Below, piece after piece: positions 43,944-52,122 of a stretch of DNA of 64,000 nucleotides. The DNA lies in contig JASEGA010000001.1 of assembly GCA_030018315.1 (NCBI GenBank), positions 138,673 to 202,672 of the forward strand. Reading direction: 5' to 3'. Position numbers and translations under genes: made by a program. Within the stretch, counting starts at the first letter, position 1; the number at the start of each line of letters is the position of its first letter. This DNA is from a bacterium. Lineage in GTDB: Bacteria > Hydrothermota > UBA3073 > JACQXS01 > JAGMCI01. Under the pieces are notes generated by a model. The model did no database searches, was not told the origin of the DNA, and was given only the letters and a program-made list of their open reading frames with translations.

Positions 43944-44879
43944 TCATTTCCTCTTTCTTATAAACTCAACCACAGTTTTATCCTTTACAAACCCTAATTT
44001 TTTACAGTTTATTTTACTAATTAAGTCTTCGCAAACCTCTAATATAAGGTCCATCCTTTCTCTATCCCAGAATGGTAGGAATAGTAAAGGTAGTAAATCA
44101 CGCATAGTTCCGCGCCCCAATATTTTATTGACTGGTGCGTGTTCAATAAAGAATATCCTTTTGAGTGGTACACTCTCTGATAATGCAGCCGCAGCCATAC
44201 CAGGCCACGGAGTCCCATAGAGCAAGAATTTGTCCTTATATTTTTTTATAATGATGTGCTCATCGCTAAGGATATTCACTCTTTCTTCATTCTTATAGAA
44301 TTCAGCCATAGTACTCTTCCCGGTGCCTGTCCCACCGAGTAGGGCGATTCCCCTCCCTCTATCATTGATTCCTAACCCATGGACCATTATTCCCTGCTTT
44401 TTAGCTAATAGATTTACTATAATAAGCTCCACAAGAGGCTGCATAAGCAAAGGAAGTAACCAAATTGCAGCCGAAGGCTTCAGCTTTCGTAGCGCTCTAC
44501 GAACCCTAAAGGGTTCGGCTACAGAACTTGGCAGATGTAATCTCTCTAACTCAGGCTCAATATACACATCCCCGGAGCTAAAATCAGGCTCCATAAGACA
44601 GACTTTGCTCTTCTTATTAGTCATAGTATCGTAGATTTCAATAATGTATCTTGACTCATCACAGTAAAGTTTCCAGTATCCCTCTCTTTCTCCATCAAAT
44701 AGCATCTTATCTTTTGAGTATTCTGGGAGATGGTCACAGTGGATTCTAAGATTGACATCGGCTTTGTCACTGGAGATAAAGTCCTGATAATACGGATGGG
44801 GCCAATCAATTATCTGTGCCCTCTGCCACTTAATTGATATACCAACTCCACCAATCTTAAATTTAAGTTCCTCGCTCAT
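43944..44879 (-). CDS. HPr kinase-like protein
   Basis: About 311 residues from the ATG at 44879; a GTG at 44903 lies inside a repeat element. The P-loop is IALLGGTGTGKSTMAEFYKN, with MVHGLGINDRG before it and ILSDEHIIIKKY after it, as in HprK/P and PEP-carboxykinase-like domains. Related proteins sit in many PqqD and lasso peptide loci, where one class phosphorylates a Ser of the peptide. The first 140 residues are poorly conserved. Residues VAEPFRVRRALRKLK are encoded by a TGTAGCCGA palindrome (44487-44525) inserted in frame. It lies directly upstream of the candidate precursor. Confidence 0.82.
   Translation of the reverse strand: MSEELKFKIGGVGISIKWQRAQIIDWPHPYYQDFISSDKADVNLRIHCDHLPEYSKDKMLFDGEREGYWKLYCDESRYIIEIYDTMTNKKSKVCLMEPDFSSGDVYIEPELERLHLPSSVAEPFRVRRALRKLKPSAAIWLLPLLMQPLVELIIVNLLAKKQGIMVHGLGINDRGRGIALLGGTGTGKSTMAEFYKNEERVNILSDEHIIIKKYKDKFLLYGTPWPGMAAAALSESVPLKRIFFIEHAPVNKILGRGTMRDLLPLLFLPFWDRERMDLILEVCEDLISKINCKKLGFVKDKTVVEFIRKRK
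44487..44525. repeat. Palindromic repeat inside the kinase gene
   Basis: Two adjacent hairpins, CGTAG-CGCT-CTACG (44488-44501) and GAACCCTAAAGGGTTC (44501-44516), with flanks matching the repeat at 31889-31920. It is read through by the HPr-kinase-like gene without a stop. Confidence 0.75.
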
Positions 44880-44895
44880 CTTGGTTCTGTAATTT

Positions 44896-44990
44896 GAAAC
44901 CACAAGATGTCACCCTGAGCAAAACGAAGGGTCTATGAGATTCTTCGGCTTCGCCTCAGAATGACATTTCTGATGAAATCTTGTGGTTTC
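44896..44990. repeat. 95-bp nested inverted-repeat element
   Basis: Outer arms GAAACCACAAGAT (44896-44908) and ATCTTGTGGTTTC (44978-44990) are a perfect 13-bp inverted repeat. Nested inside is a 59-bp unit from TGTCACCCTGAG to CTCAGAATGACA (44908-44966). ATTT borders both sides. It separates two genes of the RiPP operon and supplies the alternative GTG start of the kinase gene. Confidence 0.8.
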
Positions 44991-45004
44991 ATTTTAAATT
45001 CATC

Positions 45005-46069
45005 CTATTCTAGAAGATGACTATTCTGCGCTAATTTATGAGCCAGTTGGCAAAAGTAATCTATAGGTTTCTCATAATCACTATTTTCCAATTTTGCTAA
45101 AGCTGGACATTGAGAACAGAGATAAAATATCTTGCAATCCTTACACTTAGAATTAGTCTGATATTTTAATGACCGAATCTCAGGATAAAGGGTATAAAAT
45201 CCATCCCTAAATGCACCTTTTTTTAAGTCAAAACTCGGTTTTCGCATAAAGGTGCAAAAAATTAGCTCCCCATAAGGACTAATATGGAAAGAATACGTTC
45301 CGGCTGCACAGCGGAATAAATTATCTGAAGGAATAAAATTTTCTTTTTTAAGATAGCTTTCCTGACATTCTCCATTATCTTGAAAAAATCTATCAAGACT
45401 GGCTATCTCTTCCAGCGAGAGCCTAAAAGAGCAAGGTTCTGGTGAGCTGTCTAATTTGGGATAAAGCATTGCATTTAACTTGAATTCTATCCCTAAACTT
45501 TCAATAAAGTCTCTTATTTTATCCAGCTCATGGTAGTTAAGACAGGTTGCCTTGGTCTTGATTTTAAGAGGCAGTTTCTTATCTAAAATCATTTTAATTG
45601 CTTCCATTGCCTTTCTGAACGAACCATGTACCCGGCTTATTTTTTCATAGGTATCTTGGGTTACACCATTTAAGGTAAGCTCAATAGAAAAAGGTGGTTC
45701 TTGGGCAAGATACTCTACAATTTCCGGCGTCATCAACGTGCCATTGGTTAATATTGAGATGAGAAACCCTTTTCTCTTGGCAAAGCGGTAAATCTCCAAG
45801 AAATCGCTTCTCATAAGTGGCTCTCCTCCAGTAAAAGAGAGCCATAGGCAACCTTGTTGGTGTATTTGGTCTAAAATATTGGTTATCTCTTGAAGACTAA
45901 GTTCTTCTTTGGTTGTATCCTCTGTAACATAGCAATGAACGCATTTTAAGTTACAGCGGAAAGTAAGTTCCATCTGACCTTTAATTGGTATGGACTTACT
46001 TCCCATTTTTTGGTGGAAGTCTAAGCTAAAATCGCGATACTCAACTTCGGTTATTTTAAGGTCGTCCAT
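45005..46069 (-). CDS. Radical SAM/SPASM peptide maturase
   Basis: 354 residues. Cluster motif LTFRCNLKCVHCYV, SAM motif LSFTGGEPLMRSDF, substrate-side TNGTLMTPEIVEYL and the SPASM ligands FRCAAGTYSFHISPYGELIF, CKDCKIFYLCSQCP and YFCQLAH. It is a close paralog of the enzyme at 46071-47147 and more distant from 42297-43361. The start is one base after the stop of the upstream paralog (TAAGATG), so they are translated together. Likely modifies the Cys/Ser/Thr-rich peptide encoded at 43651. Confidence 0.9.
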   Translation of the reverse strand: MDDLKITEVEYRDFSLDFHQKMGSKSIPIKGQMELTFRCNLKCVHCYVTEDTTKEELSLQEITNILDQIHQQGCLWLSFTGGEPLMRSDFLEIYRFAKRKGFLISILTNGTLMTPEIVEYLAQEPPFSIELTLNGVTQDTYEKISRVHGSFRKAMEAIKMILDKKLPLKIKTKATCLNYHELDKIRDFIESLGIEFKLNAMLYPKLDSSPEPCSFRLSLEEIASLDRFFQDNGECQESYLKKENFIPSDNLFRCAAGTYSFHISPYGELIFCTFMRKPSFDLKKGAFRDGFYTLYPEIRSLKYQTNSKCKDCKIFYLCSQCPALAKLENSDYEKPIDYFCQLAHKLAQNSHLLE

Positions 46070-46070
46070 C

Positions 46071-47147
46071 TTAATCTACTAATATTGCTTTCATCTGGTT
46101 TCGTCTATGAGCCAATTCACAGAAGTAGTTTACCGGTATTTGGGGATCGCCATTTTCCAATTTAGCTCTAGCTGGACACTGAGCACATAGGTACCAAATC
46201 TGGCAATCTCTACACTTAGAATTAGTCTGATATTTTGCAGAACGAATTCTGGGAAATAGCTGATAAAATCCTTCTTTAAAGGGACCCTGACGCAAATTGA
46301 AACTGGGACTACGCAGTAGATGGCAAAGTTGCAATTCTCCATAAGGGCTGATATTAAATAAACTGACCCCACCTCCGCAACGAAACAGATTATCCGGTTC
46401 ATAAAGCTCGTGGTCAGCCTGTAAACACTCCTTCCATTCCTGGCGCATATTATTATCGCTATATTCAATATCCATTATCTCTTTAGAAGATAGACGAAAC
46501 TGGCATGGTTCCTTGGAGCCGTCTAACTTGGGGATAAGGATGGAATCATACCTATACTTTACCTTTCCCAATCCGTCTACCCATTCTTTTATCTTCAATA
46601 TTTCTCCCCGATTAAGAGTCATACCATTAGATTTCAAGGTCAATGGAAGCTCTTTTTCCATGATAAGATTAATCCCTTGCATACAACTTTGAAATGAACC
46701 AGGGACCTGAGTTATAGACTCGTAAGTCTCTGCAGTTATGCCATTAAGAGTAATATCAATCATAAATGGTGGATATTCTGTTAAATAATCAGCAATCTCA
46801 GGTGTGATAAGAGTGCCGTTAGTAAATATGGTGATAAGAAAACCTTTATGCTTTGCATATGTATAGATATCTAAAAAGTCGCTTCGTATCAGGGGTTCAC
46901 CGCCAGTAAGACAAAGCCATAGACAGCCCTCATTATGTAATTGGTCAAGAATGTTAGTAATCTCTTGAAAAGTGAGCTCCTCTTTGGTCTTGTCTTCTAC
47001 AACATAACAATGGAGACACTTAAGGTTACAACGAAAGGTAAGTTCCCATTGCCCCTGAATGGGTACCCCTTTTACTTGCATCTTATAGTAAAAATCTTCG
47101 CTGAAATAATCCTCATACTCTATTTTATGTATCCTGGAGCATTCCAT
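46071..47147 (-). CDS. Radical SAM/SPASM peptide maturase
   Basis: 358 residues. LTFRCNLKCLHCYVVED (CxxxCxxC), LCLTGGEPLIRSDFLDI, then FRCGGGVSLFNISPYGELQL, CRDCQIWYLCAQCPARAK and YFCELAHRR for auxiliary clusters. Two close paralogs in tandem (with 45005-46069) suggest successive modification of different residues or a heterodimer. It starts 25 nt after the PqqD-like gene; fused or adjacent PqqD-radical SAM pairs are a hallmark of RiPP pathways. Confidence 0.9.
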   Translation of the reverse strand: MECSRIHKIEYEDYFSEDFYYKMQVKGVPIQGQWELTFRCNLKCLHCYVVEDKTKEELTFQEITNILDQLHNEGCLWLCLTGGEPLIRSDFLDIYTYAKHKGFLITIFTNGTLITPEIADYLTEYPPFMIDITLNGITAETYESITQVPGSFQSCMQGINLIMEKELPLTLKSNGMTLNRGEILKIKEWVDGLGKVKYRYDSILIPKLDGSKEPCQFRLSSKEIMDIEYSDNNMRQEWKECLQADHELYEPDNLFRCGGGVSLFNISPYGELQLCHLLRSPSFNLRQGPFKEGFYQLFPRIRSAKYQTNSKCRDCQIWYLCAQCPARAKLENGDPQIPVNYFCELAHRRNQMKAILVD

Positions 47148-47172
47148 AATAAAAACAACAGATGAGAAGGTA

Positions 47173-47481
47173 CTACTTCCTCTCGCCTACTTCTCTTATT
47201 ATACCACCTATTTTTTCTAATTCTTTAAAAAATTCTATAAGGTCATTTTCAGCCTTCTCATGACTTACATCAAACTCATCACATATTATCTCTTTAATAT
47301 CACGCACCTTTCTTTTACCATCAATAAGTTCCCAAATACGAGCTGAAACATCATCTCGCAAAAGATAGATAGCGTTGACATCAGCCAGTCTTCGCCTAAT
47401 TGGAACTAAAATAACTTCGTCATCAATTACCCTTGTAGGAACATTAGGGTCTTTCTCAAAACATTTTTCTAAGTAATCCAT
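47173..47481 (-). CDS. PqqD-like leader-peptide-binding protein
   Basis: 102 residues with the PqqD/RRE fold pattern: DEVILVPIRRRLADVNAIYL, then ARIWELIDGKRKVRDIKEII and EFDVSHEKAENDLIEFFKEL. Such proteins bind the leader of a RiPP precursor and present it to radical SAM enzymes. It opens the proposed ten-gene operon, whose order then is two radical SAM enzymes, kinase, precursor, third radical SAM enzyme, CxxC-CC protein, UPF0489-TPR, peptidase-like and nucleotidyltransferase. A related orphan is at 56149-56454. Confidence 0.88.
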   Translation of the reverse strand: MDYLEKCFEKDPNVPTRVIDDEVILVPIRRRLADVNAIYLLRDDVSARIWELIDGKRKVRDIKEIICDEFDVSHEKAENDLIEFFKELEKIGGIIREVGERK

Positions 47482-47508
47482 TTAAATTTATACTCCGAAT
47501 TTTCTTAG

Positions 47509-47787
47509 CTATTGCGTGATTCTATCATATTCTAAACTTCTAGGGAATACTCTCAAAATAATTACATTACTCTGTTCAATGCCATAAATAATCCGGTAAT
47601 CACCACTTCTATATTTGTAAATCTTGCCCTTTAAATCCTTAGGCAAATATTTCATCTTATCTCAAATAGAGGGTTTATCTCTAATCTGTTTTATAGCTCC
47701 TTGAAACTGTTTCTTAAGCTTAGGATTCCTTCTTGTCAAACTTTTCATCTCTTTAGCTGCTCGTGGGGATATCAGGAGTTTAGTCAC
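47509..47787 (-). pseudogene. RelE/ParE-type toxin with internal TGA
   Basis: From GTG 47787 to TAG 47509 a 92-residue RelE-family protein is encoded: LLISPRAAKEMKSLTRRNPK, GAIKQIRDKPS, LKGKIYKYRSGDYRIIYGIE and a late RVFPRSLEYDR. A TGA at 47662-47664 interrupts it where the family often has Gly. The GTG overlaps the antitoxin end (GTGACTAA). The interrupted toxin is probably inactive. Confidence 0.8.
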
Positions 47788-47992
47788 CAAAGACCTCACT
47801 AATGGATAAGCCTTTTCCAGACTTCACTGCTTTTAATCCCTCCCTCAGCGAATTAAGAAATTCAATGTCCTTAGCCAAAAGAGTATCCTCATAATCTATT
47901 TTATTCATCAACTTGATTAATCTTACCCAATCCTCATATCGAATAACGACCTCCTCTTTTTCACCTGATTCTGATAAAACTACTTTAGGCAT
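47780..47992 (-). CDS. Antitoxin of the RelE-type pair
   Basis: 70 residues: VVLSESGEKEEVVIRYEDWV, then KDIEFLNSLREGLKAVKSGK and a GLSISEVFGD ending common to RelB/Phd-like antitoxins. An N-terminal strand followed by helices suits toxin binding. It overlaps the toxin gene by 8 nt. With the toxin broken, the antitoxin may persist for protection or simply be relic. Confidence 0.7.
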   Translation of the reverse strand: MPKVVLSESGEKEEVVIRYEDWVRLIKLMNKIDYEDTLLAKDIEFLNSLREGLKAVKSGKGLSISEVFGD

Positions 47993-48140
47993 TTTTATCG
48001 CCTCCTATAAAAATACTTCTTATTTATTACATTATCACACAATTTTATTCATTTGTCAAGTCAAAATACAAAAAATGTGGTTAAAAGGTAAAGATTAGAT
48101 TTGATATTTAATATTTAATTTTTGGTTTGAATATGTGGGA

Positions 48141-48425
48141 CTAATTGGACGATTTTCTACTTTCTATTCTTTCCAATATTTTACCATGCTCCAATACCAT
48201 TTGGGTAGTCTCTTTGACTATTTGGGAAACTTCTTTAACTATCTGTGCAATTCCAATTTGTCCTTGCTCCATATGCTCTAAAGAAGGCATCATTTGCATC
48301 TGGAGTTTACCATTACTTCTCCATATATAGGCAAGAATTACACCTAAGAGAGTTATACCTAACCCCATCAATCCTGTTGCTATACTCGTACTACCTCCAT
48401 CTCTTATTTTCTGCAGTATTGCCAC
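48141..48425 (-). CDS. Small membrane-anchored coiled-coil protein (paralog)
   Basis: 94 residues with a membrane helix (GLMGLGITLLGVILAYIW) and a heptad-like region (QIVKEVSQIVKETTQMVLEH), closely related to the protein at 35773-36000 but with diverged rather than identical repeat units. An N-terminal extension is present. The gene lies 19 nt downstream of the large TPR lipoprotein's neighbour region and is co-directed. Function unknown. Confidence 0.55.
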   Translation of the reverse strand: MAILQKIRDGGSTSIATGLMGLGITLLGVILAYIWRSNGKLQMQMMPSLEHMEQGQIGIAQIVKEVSQIVKETTQMVLEHGKILERIESRKSSN

Positions 48426-48444
48426 TTACTGCATAATTTATGCC

Positions 48445-50640
48445 TTATTTTAGTCTCTCTAATGCTTGTTTGGATTTGGCGGTAAGGTCAGGAACATCGC
48501 CCCTTTCTATTACCATTTGATAGAACTTTTTTGCTTCCTCTTTTTCATTTAATGCTTCCTCGCATTTAGCTGATTTATATAATACAGGGGTTATAAATTT
48601 ATTTTCAGAATAGAGATACTTTACCTTAAGATATGAGGTCAATGCTTCCTTATAATTTTTGAGTTTAAAGTAAACTTCACCAAGTTCATATCTTGCTTCA
48701 GGTAATAATTCAATAAATCCACTCTCAAGAACAAGATTGAATTCATCAATTGCTGATTCAAATTTTTCTTGAATTGAAAGTAATTTTCCAAATTCAAGCC
48801 TTGCTTGAGCTAATACTTTTGGGTCATTCTCAGTGGCTAAAAGATTTTCAAAAGGCGCTCCACTCAGTAAACAGAAGTGCATAGCCTCATCGTATTTCTT
48901 ATTAATGTAGGCTACATTTGCAAATTGGTAATAAGTATCTTTATTTGGGTAATGCTCAACTAACAATTTAGAGACCTCGTAAGCTGCATCAGGACGCTTA
49001 AGTGCAAGAAAGCTGGCTACCATTCCTTTCCATGCCTCCATTTGGGTAGTAGCACATTTGCTTGCTACTTCATAATTGGAAAGAGCAGCCTCATAACTTT
49101 TGTTATGATAGGCAATTTCACCAAGAAGTAATGATACGCGAGAGTCTTTTTCTGGGTAGGTTATTAATAATTTTTCCGCTTCCTTATATTTCTCAAGCTT
49201 GTAAAGGGAGAGCGCCATCCAATAAAGGGGTTCTGGTTTTTGAGTCTCCTTGTAAAGTGATTCATACCTTGAGAGCGCTTCTTTGTATTCGCCATTTTCA
49301 AAGTAAGCATTGGCAGCTGTAAGTTTTGCAGTGTAAGTAGTTAACTGGCTAAACCACTTAATAGCCTCGTTGTAATGCTTTTGCTCATAGTATATTCTGC
49401 CTATTGATTCAATTGCAATATTTCTATATTCTGGGTAATTAAGTAGCTTTTCATATACGGTAAGGGCTTTTGGATAGTCTTTTAAGGCATAGTAAGTCTT
49501 GCCCAAACCAGCTATTCCAAGCACAGTCTCACATTTAGAATAGAATTGGATGGCTTCATTGAACTTTGATAAATTATAAAATGTTTCTCCTAATAAGAAA
49601 TTGGATTGCTCCTCATATTTTCCGCTTATTTTCTTTAACCTTGTAATAGCTTCCTCATAATCACCCTTTTCATAAAACGCTTTTGCAATAAGGAATTCAG
49701 TTTGAGGTAGTAGATCTGGTTCAGTTACAGCTTTTAAGTAGGATATACTTTGTTCATAGTTTTTAAGTTCAAGTGAAGCAAACCCAACAGAATACAAGGC
49801 ATACTCCTGATATTTACCCTGTTTTACGAGTTTATAGAATTCAATAGCTTTTGCATATTCTTTGAGTTTAAAGTAGCCTTCACCAAGCCAATAATAAGCT
49901 TCATCCGGTCTCTTATCCTTTATTTCTGTAAATATTGTAATCCCAGAATCTATGACTCCAATCTCATAATAAGAAAGTCCAATACGAAGAGAGGCATCGA
50001 CTGAGAATTTTGGGTATAACCTCTTTATAAGCTTAAATTCTTCAATTGCATCTTTATATTGATAGGTTCGGTATAAACATTCTGCGGCAAAATATTTTGA
50101 ATCCGGAACTAATTCAGACTCCTTGTAAGTTTGAGCAAAGTTTATAAACTCACGGCGTGCCAGTTTATACACGCCATCATTAAAGAGTCCCATAGCAAAT
50201 TTGAATTCATCATCTATTTTAGAAATACCTACCTGAGCCTCAGGTATACCTACCACTCTCTCTTTAGCGGGTGCCTTCTTTTTTATTACCTGCTCTCGTT
50301 CTACAATAGACTCTTTTATTATTGCCTCTTGTGTAGAGACATCAAGAACCACAGTCTCTGGTGCTCTCAGAGGTTCAACTGACTCCAGGACTCTTGGGGG
50401 TTCAATCTCAACAACCTTGGTAGTTTCAACTAACTCCGGTACTCTCAGGGTCTCAATCTCAGCAACTTTAGTAGTTTCTATTAGCTCTGGTACTATCAAG
50501 GTTTCAATCTCAGCAACCTTGGTAGTTTCTCCTAATGCAGTATATAGAGGAGTTTCCATTCTACCACTATGCATTCCCTCACGTGGTGCGCAAGAGAACC
50601 CTAAAGTAAAGAGAAGAATTAAAAAACTAAATTTATGCAC
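48445..50640 (-). CDS. Large TPR-repeat lipoprotein
   Basis: 731 residues. It starts at a GTG preceded by AAAGGAGGTTTAA. The N-terminus is a lipoprotein signal (FLILLFTLGFSCAPREG, lipobox LGFSC). Residues about 35-90 contain three tandem 17-residue units of the type ETTKVAEIETLRVPELV. From about residue 140 there are some 15 TPR-like units (FNDGVYKLARREFINFAQTY, DYEEAITRLKKISGKYEEQ and others), similar to BamD/YbgF and to TPR proteins in exopolysaccharide loci. It is likely a periplasmic scaffold, perhaps linking export proteins. Confidence 0.85.
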   Translation of the reverse strand: MHKFSFLILLFTLGFSCAPREGMHSGRMETPLYTALGETTKVAEIETLIVPELIETTKVAEIETLRVPELVETTKVVEIEPPRVLESVEPLRAPETVVLDVSTQEAIIKESIVEREQVIKKKAPAKERVVGIPEAQVGISKIDDEFKFAMGLFNDGVYKLARREFINFAQTYKESELVPDSKYFAAECLYRTYQYKDAIEEFKLIKRLYPKFSVDASLRIGLSYYEIGVIDSGITIFTEIKDKRPDEAYYWLGEGYFKLKEYAKAIEFYKLVKQGKYQEYALYSVGFASLELKNYEQSISYLKAVTEPDLLPQTEFLIAKAFYEKGDYEEAITRLKKISGKYEEQSNFLLGETFYNLSKFNEAIQFYSKCETVLGIAGLGKTYYALKDYPKALTVYEKLLNYPEYRNIAIESIGRIYYEQKHYNEAIKWFSQLTTYTAKLTAANAYFENGEYKEALSRYESLYKETQKPEPLYWMALSLYKLEKYKEAEKLLITYPEKDSRVSLLLGEIAYHNKSYEAALSNYEVASKCATTQMEAWKGMVASFLALKRPDAAYEVSKLLVEHYPNKDTYYQFANVAYINKKYDEAMHFCLLSGAPFENLLATENDPKVLAQARLEFGKLLSIQEKFESAIDEFNLVLESGFIELLPEARYELGEVYFKLKNYKEALTSYLKVKYLYSENKFITPVLYKSAKCEEALNEKEEAKKFYQMVIERGDVPDLTAKSKQALERLK

Positions 50641-50700
50641 TTAAACCTCCTTTTAGTATAAAACTGTAAAGATTGTTCAGTTTTTACACTTTAATTAATA

Positions 50701-51534
50701 TTACCTCATTAAAAGATATATAGTAAGACAAAGACTAATGACAGGAACAAATCGGTTAGCAAATTCAAGTGTCTCAATAATGATATTTCTCTTCCTGGGA
50801 ACAATAACCACATCACCGGGAATCAAAATAGCATCACTACCTTTTTCTAAGTTTATTGTTGAACTTTTCTTACTTTTTATCACTTTTATATGCTTAAGGT
50901 CGGCGTCTTTCGTAAAGCCACCTACTTTGTCCATCAAGTCGGATAATACCATCTCTTTGCTTTCTGAAGGTAATGGACCCGGCCGTAAGACTTCGCCAAG
51001 AAATATAACATCTTTAAGTGCAGGCACCTGTATTATATCTAAAGGCTCAAGCATCACTTTATAAGCTGCCTTTATATCAAACCTTATCTCCAAGCCAGTC
51101 TTCCTTGTTAGGTATATTTTATCCACATCAGCATTTTTAAGTGCCCCCTTTGCAAACCCTAAAGCATCAACAACTGTATTACCATTTTTAAAGCTGTAAA
51201 CACCGGGCTCCAAAACTTGTCCAAATACATAGACCTTGTTCTTAGCAGGCTGAACCATAAGGACAGAGACAAAAGGATTCTTAACCCAAAGTTCAATCTT
51301 CTCAGCTATTTCCTTTTCAAGTGAGTCACAGGTCAAAGATTCTGCTTTCACCTTACCTGCAAGTGGCAAAAATATAGTGCCATCACTACCCACAGCTACA
51401 CGCTTCTCAGTTAACTCATCTACACCAAGAACAGAGACTTCAAGTATATCACCTACTTCTATAATATCACATTGGGCTGTGAGAGGAATATACAATAAAA
51501 TGCTAAGAAATGGAAGCAACCAATTTATTCTCAT
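50701..51534 (-). CDS. Wza-like polysaccharide export protein (SLBB)
   Basis: 277 residues. A signal peptide (WLLPFLSILLYIPLTAQCD) is followed by a Poly_export domain (IIEVGDILEVSVLGVDELTE, VGSDGTIFLPLAGKVKA), two SLBB-type domains (VYVFGQVLEPGVYSF and VIFLGEVLRPGPLPS) and a final membrane segment. It would form the outer-membrane or periplasmic export channel working with the Wzc-like kinase at 33756. The upstream 25 bp contain the shared TAGAAAAACTAAACTAT motif. Confidence 0.9.
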   Translation of the reverse strand: MRINWLLPFLSILLYIPLTAQCDIIEVGDILEVSVLGVDELTEKRVAVGSDGTIFLPLAGKVKAESLTCDSLEKEIAEKIELWVKNPFVSVLMVQPAKNKVYVFGQVLEPGVYSFKNGNTVVDALGFAKGALKNADVDKIYLTRKTGLEIRFDIKAAYKVMLEPLDIIQVPALKDVIFLGEVLRPGPLPSESKEMVLSDLMDKVGGFTKDADLKHIKVIKSKKSSTINLEKGSDAILIPGDVVIVPRKRNIIIETLEFANRFVPVISLCLTIYLLMR

Positions 51535-51554
51535 ATCGTGATAGTTTAGTTTTT

Positions 51555-51806
51555 CTATAATCTTTTTATTAATCCATCAGCTGATGGATACTGCTTTACA
51601 GCTTCAGCTAATCGTCTTGCAATAGGTTTAGCTAACCTTTTCGTGATTTCAGTTATTTCTAACCCTACTATCTCACCTTTTTCGTCATACTCTAACCTTA
51701 CACCATCTTCTTTCTCTTCCGAATGCACAGAGGCGCCTTTTTTTAAAGAAACATACAATACATCCACGTCTTCATCAAACCATATCTTTATTTTATCTTT
51801 ATCCAC
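51555..51806 (-). CDS. DUF2283 protein
   Basis: 83 residues with the DUF2283 pattern KIWFDEDVDVLYVSLKKGAS and RLEYDEKGEIVGLEITEITK. DUF2283 genes typically follow DUF4258 genes and are thought to be toxin-antitoxin-like partners, though the role is unproven. Its start overlaps the end of the DUF4258 pseudogene by 19 nt. Confidence 0.75.
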   Translation of the reverse strand: MDKDKIKIWFDEDVDVLYVSLKKGASVHSEEKEDGVRLEYDEKGEIVGLEITEITKRLAKPIARRLAEAVKQYPSADGLIKRL

Positions 51807-52083
51807 CGTATTCCCTCATTCCTTTCTATCTCTCGGTTTATATCTCTGCATGGATAAATTGTTACAACCTTTAATTTATCATTTTCCTTAATATATGGAA
51901 TTACAAGATATGTATGAATACCTCTAATCTTCGTTTTTCCCATCGCTACCATTGCTTTTGAAAATAAATCATAAAAGAGATAATCAGGAGATTCCAACAC
52001 ATTTTTCACCTTGGCCCGCTCAGCTTTCGCTCTTTAATTTTTCTTTTAGCATGGTCAGAAAATATTATTTGGGCACTTTGCAT
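51788..52083 (-). pseudogene. DUF4258 protein, frameshifted
   Basis: The ATG at 52083 starts SAQIIFSDHAKRKIKERKLS, the DUF4258 beginning, and runs into a stop at AGGTGA. The other frame continues AKVKNVLESPDYLFYD and LKVVTIYPCRDINREIE, its expected remainder. The shift lies near GGGCC at about 52028. With the shift repaired the protein would be about 98 residues. Confidence 0.75.
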
Positions 52084-52122
52084 TTAAATCTTTACAAATT
52101 AGTTGTAGTAGTTTTAGAGTCA

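Noticed and set aside
37325-47481. Lasso peptide biosynthetic cluster
   Set aside because: HPr-kinase-like and PqqD-like genes occur in lasso loci, but no asparagine-synthetase-like cyclase and no transglutaminase-like protease were seen; radical SAM enzymes dominate.
4951-47664. UGA read as glycine (SR1/Gracilibacteria-type code)
   Set aside because: TGA replaces Gly at 4951 and perhaps at 47662, but TGA also ends rfbF, rfbG and several ATGA-coupled genes at family-typical lengths, so it is a normal stop here.
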